Positions 5,176-9,733 of a stretch of 9,733 nt of DNA are shown here, one piece after another. A program made the translations under genes and the position numbers. Within the stretch, counting starts at the first letter, position 1. Each line of letters opens with the position of its first letter. The stretch is taken from assembly GCA_905215675.1 (NCBI GenBank), contig CAJMRA010000062.1, forward strand, positions 1 to 9,733, in the 5' to 3' direction. Origin of the DNA: an uncultured bacterium. GTDB lineage: Bacteria; Desulfobacterota; Desulfovibrionia; Desulfovibrionales; Desulfovibrionaceae. Under the pieces are notes generated by a model that worked only from the letters and a program-made list of their open reading frames with translations, did not search any database and was not told where the DNA came from.

Positions 5176-8100
5176 ATGCACATTCGTTCCTTTTTCATTG
5201 ACGAATTCGGCATTTTTTCCCACACCCGCGTGGAGGATCTGTCGCCGGGCCTGACCATTTTTCTCGGACGCAACGAAGCGGGCAAGTCCACCTGCCTTGA
5301 ATTCCTGCGCGCCATGCTGACGGGCTATCCCGACGCCCGCAGCCGCGAAGGCCGCCGTCTGCCGCAGGCGCGCGGCGGACAGGGCGGCGGCAGTCTCGAG
5401 CTTGTCACCGAAACGGAAGGGGTCCTGCGGCTGACCCGGCGGCCCGGCGCGGGCAACGGCGTTCTGACGCTGGCCGACGCCGACGGGCATCCCCGCGAAC
5501 CGGAAGTGCTGGAACGGCTGATGTGCGGTATCAGCCGCGACGTCTTCCGCAGCGTCTTCGGCTTCAGCCTGACGGAGCTGCAAACCTTTGCCAGTCTGAG
5601 CGCCGACGGCGTGCGCAACGCCCTTTACGGCGCGAGCTTCGGCCTCGGGCTGCGCTCTCCGGGCGAGGCCCTGCGCCGTCTGGAACAGCAGGCCGACGAA
5701 ATTTTCAAGGCCAACGGCAAGAAGCCGCGCCTCAACGAAATGCTGCCCCAGTGGGAACAGCTGCGGGCCGCGCTGGTGGAAGCGGAGGAGGAAAGCGCCC
5801 AGTACGACGCCCTTGCGGGCGCGCTGCACGACAAGCGGGAGCGTCTGAACGCCGTCCGCGCCCGGCGCGGCGAGCTGGAAGAGCACCTGCGGCGGCTGGA
5901 GCGCCGTCTCGGCGTCTGGCGACAGTGGGACGAATGGCGCAAGGCGGGCGCGCAGCTGGAACGCGCCGAAAAAATCTGCCCTGCCTTTCCCGAGGACGGC
6001 CCGGCGCGGCTGGCGCGTCTTCAGGAGGCCGCCGAGGCCTGCCGCCGGACCATGGCCGCCCAGCAGGAAAAAATTTCGCTGCTCCGGGAACGGCGCGACG
6101 CCATGGAAATCAATCAGCCGCTGCTGAAGGCGCTGCCCGCCCTGCGCCGTCTTGCCGAGCGCAAGACCAGCTACCGGCAGGCCGAAGCCGCCATCCCGCT
6201 TCAGGAAGCGCTGGCGGAACGCGCCCGCGGCGATCTGGAACGCGAGCTGCAACGTCTGGGACCGGGCTGGACCTGCGAACGCATCCGGGCCACGGATCGC
6301 TCCCTCTTTGCCCGCGAGGACATGGAAAAACAGGCGCGGGAAATGATCGCCGCCGGTCTGATGCAGCAATCCGCGGCGCTGGCGCTCACCAAGGCCAACA
6401 ACGACGTGGAGAACGCCGAACGCGACGTCGTCGCCGCCCGGGAAACGCTGGACGGCCTGCCCGAGCCGGAGGCCCTGCTCCCCGACGAAGGGCGGGACGC
6501 CCTGCGGCACGCGCTGGGCATGGTGGAAGAAACGCGCCAGCGTCTTCCGCTGCGCCGCCGCGCCGTGCAGAACGCCATCAACGCCTTTGCCCGCGTCTAT
6601 GATCCTCTCTGTCTGGCGGGCGGCGAGGCAAAGACCCTGCTGGACGAGCTGCTTGCCCGCCGCGACGACGCTCTCCGTCTGGCCGGAGAGATGCAAAAGG
6701 GGCTGCATGCCGCCGACGAGGCCCAGCAGAACGTGCAGCAGGCGGAAAATCAGCTGGAAGACATCAAGCAGCGGATCGATCTGCTGCGGGAGGAGCAGCG
6801 CGCCCTGGAAGGCCCCAGCCGCGATGCGCTGGACAGCCGGGCGTCCGCCATACGTCGCCTGCGCGCCCTTTCCGGCACGCTGAACACCGAACGGGAGCGT
6901 CTTGCCGAACTGGATCAACGCATTGCCGTGGAGCAGCCGCCCGCGCCCATCAAAAGCATTCCGCTGCTTGCGGCGGGCATCCTGCTCATGCTGGCGGGCG
7001 GCGCCATTCTGCTGGCGCACTGGCAGCTGGGCATGGAAAGCCTGCCCCTGACGCCGACGCTGTCCGTTCCCATCAGTCTCTGGTCCGGGTATCTGGTGCT
7101 TGTGTGCGGCGTCTTTGCCCTGAGCGGCGGCATGCCGCGTTCCGGCCCCGAGGCCAAGCGCCACAAACAGGCCATGGAACAGCTGCACTCCCGCCGGGAG
7201 TCCGCGGCCGTCCATCTTTCGGAACTGGAAATGCAGGCCGACGATCTCTGCCGTCAGGCGCAGGCGGAAAGCATGGACGCCGCCGCGCTGGATGCCGCCG
7301 AAGCGGCGCTTGAGCGGGAACGCGAGCAGTGTTTCAGCGGCGAGCGGCTGCGCAAGGACATCGAGGACCTCCGGCGTCAGCAGACGCTGGCCCGCAGCGA
7401 ACTCTCCCGCCTCCAGAGCGCCGCCCACGAGGCGGAACAGGCCGTGCAGCATCTGCGCCGCCGCTGGCATGAATTCATGCAGACGTTCGGCGTGGGCAGC
7501 GTGCCCGCCCCGGAAGCCGCCGAGGCCTTTTTCGCCCGTGCCGAAGCCGCCCGCGTGGCCTGGCACACGGTGGACGACGCCCAGGCCGAAGTGGACGCGC
7601 TGGAAGAAGACGTGCGCCGTATCGAGGAAGTCATCCGCGCCGTACCGCCCGTGGCCGATCGCCTGCGCGACGCGGCTCCCGACGATCCGGCGGCCCTGCA
7701 GGAAGCCGGACGGCAGGTTCTGGACAACTGCCGCGACGCCGACGCCGTTCGGGAACAGCGCATCAAGGCGGAAGCCGCCCTCCGCAACCGGGAAAGCGAT
7801 CGGGATCGCCTGCGCCGCCAGCGGGACGAGCAGGACGCGCGGCTTCAGGAAGCCGACGCCCGCCTTGCCGAGGCCCGGTCGCAATGGGCCGAATGCCTGT
7901 CTTCCCTTGGTCTGGGCGAGGAGCTTGCGCCGGAAACCGTCCGCGAGGCCTTTGCGTCCATGGAGAACAGTCTTGCCGCCGAAGCGGCGCTGGAACGCGC
8001 GCAGGCGGAAATCACCCAGAGCCGGGAGGAAATCGACGCGCTGCGCGCGCCGCTGCGCGACATTCTCCGGAGTACGGGCACAAGCGTTGCCGACGACGCC

Positions 8101-9135
8101 GACTGGCTCGAACTGCTCGACGCCTGCCTTGACGATGCCGTCCGCACGGACGAGGCCCGCCGGGAGCGCGAGCGTCTGGAACTCCGCATCACGGAGGAAA
8201 ACGACGCCTGCCGCGCGGCAAAGGCCGCGCTGGACGAGGCCCTTGCCGGTGAAAGCGCGCTCTTTGCGCTGGCCGAGGCGCAGGACGCCGAGGACTTTCT
8301 CCGCAAGGCCGCCGCGCTGGCCGAACAGCGCGACATCAGCCGCCGCCGGGCGGATCTGGAAGACACCCTGCGCCTTGCCGCGGGCGACACGCCCCTGGAA
8401 GCCTTTCTGGATTCCTTCAACGGCCAGACGCAGGAAGAGCAGGAACGCGACAGCAGCGCAACCCGCAACGAGCTTGCCGACAGCGTGACCGAGGAACAGA
8501 ACCTGTCGGAAGAAGTGGCCGCCCTCGCCGCCCGTGTGGAAAATCTCGGCCATACGGGGAAGCCCGCCGATCTGGCGCAGCAGAAGGCCCTGCTTCAGGA
8601 AAGCATGAACCGCACGGCGCGCATCTGGGCCCGCGCCTCCCTTGCCCGCGCCGTCCTGCTTCAGGCAAAGCACAACTTTGAAAAGGAGCGTCAGCCGCAG
8701 GTCATCCGGCTGGCTTCCAGCCTGTTCGAGAGCATCACCGGCGGGCAGTGGAGCGGCATCAGCGCCTCGCTGGAAAGCAGGGAACTGCACATCCTGTCCG
8801 CCTCCGGCGAAAGCGTCGATCCCGACATTCTCAGCCGCGGCGCGCAGGAACAGGCCTATCTGGCCCTGCGACTGGCCTATATTCAAAATCACGCCGCGCA
8901 GGCGAGGCCCCTGCCCATCATCATGGACGACGTGCTTGTCAACTTCGATCCCGAGCGCGCCCGGCGCGCGGCCCGCGCCTTTGTGGATCTCTGCGAAGGC
9001 CGCCACGGCCCCGCGCATCAGCTCATCTACTTTACCTGCCATCCCCATGTGGCGGAAATGCTGCGCGAAACGCAGACCGGCAGCGCCCTTTTCACCGTCG
9101 AGAACGGCGCCATTTCCCGCAGCTGCACGGAATAG
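5176..9135 (+). CDS. YhaN-like SMC/Rad50-type ATPase with central membrane hairpin
   Basis: The product is 1319 residues and has an ABC-type ATPase split between its ends. Walker A is GRNEAGKS (31-38). The N-terminal lobe also contains SVFGFSLTELQTFASLSADGV and KKPRLNEM, typical of YhaN. The C-terminal lobe has the signature LSRGAQEQ (1219-1226), Walker B IIMDD (1248-1252), a D-loop NFD and a switch histidine in TCHPH (His1289). Between them lie two long heptad-like Glu/Arg/Ala-rich coiled coils (about 190-590 and 655-1190). At the turn are two hydrophobic helices (about 595-617 and 632-652) joined by some 14 residues. No CxxC zinc hook occurs anywhere. The start follows GGAGG (5163-5167) with an 8-base gap and directly touches the stop of the nuclease gene. 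It should power and gate that nuclease on DNA. It is longer than Bacillus YhaN (roughly 960 residues), mostly in the coiled coil. The membrane location is inference. Confidence 0.92.
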   Translation: MHIRSFFIDEFGIFSHTRVEDLSPGLTIFLGRNEAGKSTCLEFLRAMLTGYPDARSREGRRLPQARGGQGGGSLELVTETEGVLRLTRRPGAGNGVLTLADADGHPREPEVLERLMCGISRDVFRSVFGFSLTELQTFASLSADGVRNALYGASFGLGLRSPGEALRRLEQQADEIFKANGKKPRLNEMLPQWEQLRAALVEAEEESAQYDALAGALHDKRERLNAVRARRGELEEHLRRLERRLGVWRQWDEWRKAGAQLERAEKICPAFPEDGPARLARLQEAAEACRRTMAAQQEKISLLRERRDAMEINQPLLKALPALRRLAERKTSYRQAEAAIPLQEALAERARGDLERELQRLGPGWTCERIRATDRSLFAREDMEKQAREMIAAGLMQQSAALALTKANNDVENAERDVVAARETLDGLPEPEALLPDEGRDALRHALGMVEETRQRLPLRRRAVQNAINAFARVYDPLCLAGGEAKTLLDELLARRDDALRLAGEMQKGLHAADEAQQNVQQAENQLEDIKQRIDLLREEQRALEGPSRDALDSRASAIRRLRALSGTLNTERERLAELDQRIAVEQPPAPIKSIPLLAAGILLMLAGGAILLAHWQLGMESLPLTPTLSVPISLWSGYLVLVCGVFALSGGMPRSGPEAKRHKQAMEQLHSRRESAAVHLSELEMQADDLCRQAQAESMDAAALDAAEAALEREREQCFSGERLRKDIEDLRRQQTLARSELSRLQSAAHEAEQAVQHLRRRWHEFMQTFGVGSVPAPEAAEAFFARAEAARVAWHTVDDAQAEVDALEEDVRRIEEVIRAVPPVADRLRDAAPDDPAALQEAGRQVLDNCRDADAVREQRIKAEAALRNRESDRDRLRRQRDEQDARLQEADARLAEARSQWAECLSSLGLGEELAPETVREAFASMENSLAAEAALERAQAEITQSREEIDALRAPLRDILRSTGTSVADDADWLELLDACLDDAVRTDEARRERERLELRITEENDACRAAKAALDEALAGESALFALAEAQDAEDFLRKAAALAEQRDISRRRADLEDTLRLAAGDTPLEAFLDSFNGQTQEEQERDSSATRNELADSVTEEQNLSEEVAALAARVENLGHTGKPADLAQQKALLQESMNRTARIWARASLARAVLLQAKHNFEKERQPQVIRLASSLFESITGGQWSGISASLESRELHILSASGESVDPDILSRGAQEQAYLALRLAYIQNHAAQARPLPIIMDDVLVNFDPERARRAARAFVDLCEGRHGPAHQLIYFTCHPHVAEMLRETQTGSALFTVENGAISRSCTE

Positions 9136-9170
9136 AGCGTTTTCACCTTTTTCAAAGTTGAAACGCTCTA
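9133..9170. repeat. Palindrome with TAGAGCGTTT / AAACGCTCTA arms at the end of the YhaN-like gene
   Basis: TAGAGCGTTT (9133-9142) is the exact reverse complement of AAACGCTCTA (9161-9170). With one bulged T the stem extends by CA/TG to 12 bp. The loop region contains CTTT/AAAG, which could pair further. The first three bases are the TAG stop codon of the preceding gene. The core TTGAAACGC is shared with the palindrome at 17-41. It may end the nuclease transcript, but there is no T-run after it, so it is listed as a repeat rather than a terminator. Confidence 0.6.
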
Positions 9171-9233
9171 GCTCCATTTCCGTTTGCAACGCGACGTTTT
9201 CATCACGTCTTACCACCCTTTGGAGGCAGCTTC

Positions 9234-9671
9234 ATGCAACAGCGCGGCATGGCCCATGTGGCTCTCACATCTTCCGACTGGCAGCGCAGCCTTGATTTTT
9301 ATACGCGCATCTGCGGTTTTGACATTCGCCATCGCTGGCGCATGCCCAACGGCGCGCACGCCGCCATGCTGTCCGCGCCCGACGGCGGCGCCATGCTGGA
9401 ACTGTTCGACGCCGCCGCCGACGTTCCCGCGCAGGGACGCAGGGCCGAACCCGGCGAGGAGCCGGTACAGGGAGCCCTGCTCCATCTGGCCTTCCGCGTC
9501 GATGACGTCGACGCCGCCTACGAGGCCGCGCTTGCCTGGGGCGCGCCCTCCCGCCGCGCGCCGACGACCGTCGCGCTGGGCGATGCGGAACATGCCGTGC
9601 GCAATGCCATGATTTACGGTCCCGGCGGCGAAGTTGTGGAATTCATAGATGATCGCATTTTCCGCGACTAA
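9234..9671 (+). CDS. VOC superfamily (glyoxalase/bleomycin-resistance fold) protein
   Basis: This is a 145-residue single-domain protein with the paired beta-alpha-beta-beta-beta layout of the vicinal-oxygen-chelate family. The first module starts MAHVALTSSDWQRSLDFYTRICGF and ends GGAMLELFD. The second runs LLHLAFRVDDVDAAYEAALAWGA to YGPGGEVVEFID. His8, Glu56, His84 and Glu136 sit where the four metal ligands of glyoxalase-I-like enzymes are expected, so it is probably an active metalloenzyme rather than a binding protein. The substrate cannot be named: methylglyoxal adducts, dioxygenase substrates and drug binding are all found in this superfamily. The ATG at 9234 follows GGAGG (9222-9226) with a 7-base gap. 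It begins 98 bases after the YhaN-like gene, beyond a palindrome, so it may be a separate unit. No convincing promoter was found. Confidence 0.88.
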   Translation: MQQRGMAHVALTSSDWQRSLDFYTRICGFDIRHRWRMPNGAHAAMLSAPDGGAMLELFDAAADVPAQGRRAEPGEEPVQGALLHLAFRVDDVDAAYEAALAWGAPSRRAPTTVALGDAEHAVRNAMIYGPGGEVVEFIDDRIFRD

Positions 9672-9698
9672 AGCGTGTTACCAGTAGGGTGTTCTTCT

Positions 9699-9733
9699 GG
9701 GGGGAAGGAAACCCCCTTGGCTGGCGCGCAAGG
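9699..9733. repeat. G-run/C-run palindromic element, cut by the window end
   Basis: GGGGGGAAGG (9699-9708) repeats exactly the core at 91-100. It is followed by AAACCCCCTTG and, after GCTGGCGCG, by CAAGG (9729-9733), which is the reverse complement of CCTTG (9715-9719). The window therefore seems to stop at the start of the right arm of a long hairpin that would continue with a G-run and then a C-run. It lies 27 bases after the VOC gene stop and could end that transcript. The continuation is predicted, not seen. Confidence 0.5.

Noticed and set aside
3595..9216. An uninterrupted minus-strand reading frame of 1873 codons opposite the two nuclease genes and the end of dctM.
   Set aside because: It is the mirror of GC-rich plus-strand codons, which leave few stop triplets on the opposite strand. 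Its translation is rich in G, A, R, Q and F without any recognisable domain, while the plus strand encodes clear motif-complete proteins.

Overview
This GC-rich window carries seven complete genes, all on the + strand, with short gaps and little non-coding DNA. The style suggests a delta-proteobacterial sulfate or sulfite reducer of the Desulfovibrionaceae type, perhaps a gut lineage. The clues are a TRAP transporter, strong third-position GC, and intergenic G-run/C-run hairpins built on GGGGGGAAGG. This assignment is inference; no rRNA or other marker gene is present.

Layout. (1) 1-196 is non-coding and holds two palindromic elements. (2) 197-667 encodes a DUF523 protein of the TudS-like thiouracil desulfidase family. 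(3) 789-3739 is a complete tripartite TRAP transporter: periplasmic binding protein dctP, small membrane subunit dctQ and large membrane subunit dctM. It is preceded by a probable promoter whose -10 box lies in a perfect palindrome. It is interrupted after dctP by a hairpin followed by eight T, and it ends in a good intrinsic terminator at 3765-3800. (4) 3892-9135 is a two-gene operon for a YhaO-like (SbcD/Mre11-type) nuclease and a very large YhaN-like (SbcC/Rad50-type) ATPase; the stop codon of the first touches the start codon of the second. (5) 9234-9671 encodes a small VOC (glyoxalase-fold) protein. (6) The window ends inside another G-run/C-run palindrome.

How the genes work together. 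DctP should capture an organic acid in the periplasm and deliver it to the DctQM membrane complex for sodium- or proton-coupled uptake; no catabolic gene nearby reveals the substrate. The YhaO/YhaN pair should form a DNA-processing complex. Its ATPase lacks a CxxC zinc hook and has a two-helix membrane hairpin in the middle of its coiled coil, so the complex may sit at the inner membrane. The DUF523 and VOC genes have no evident functional link to their neighbours. No tRNA, rRNA, CRISPR array, insertion sequence or phage gene was seen. The most interesting points are the membrane-hairpin Rad50-like protein, the putative operator and attenuator of the TRAP operon, and two dispersed palindrome families.
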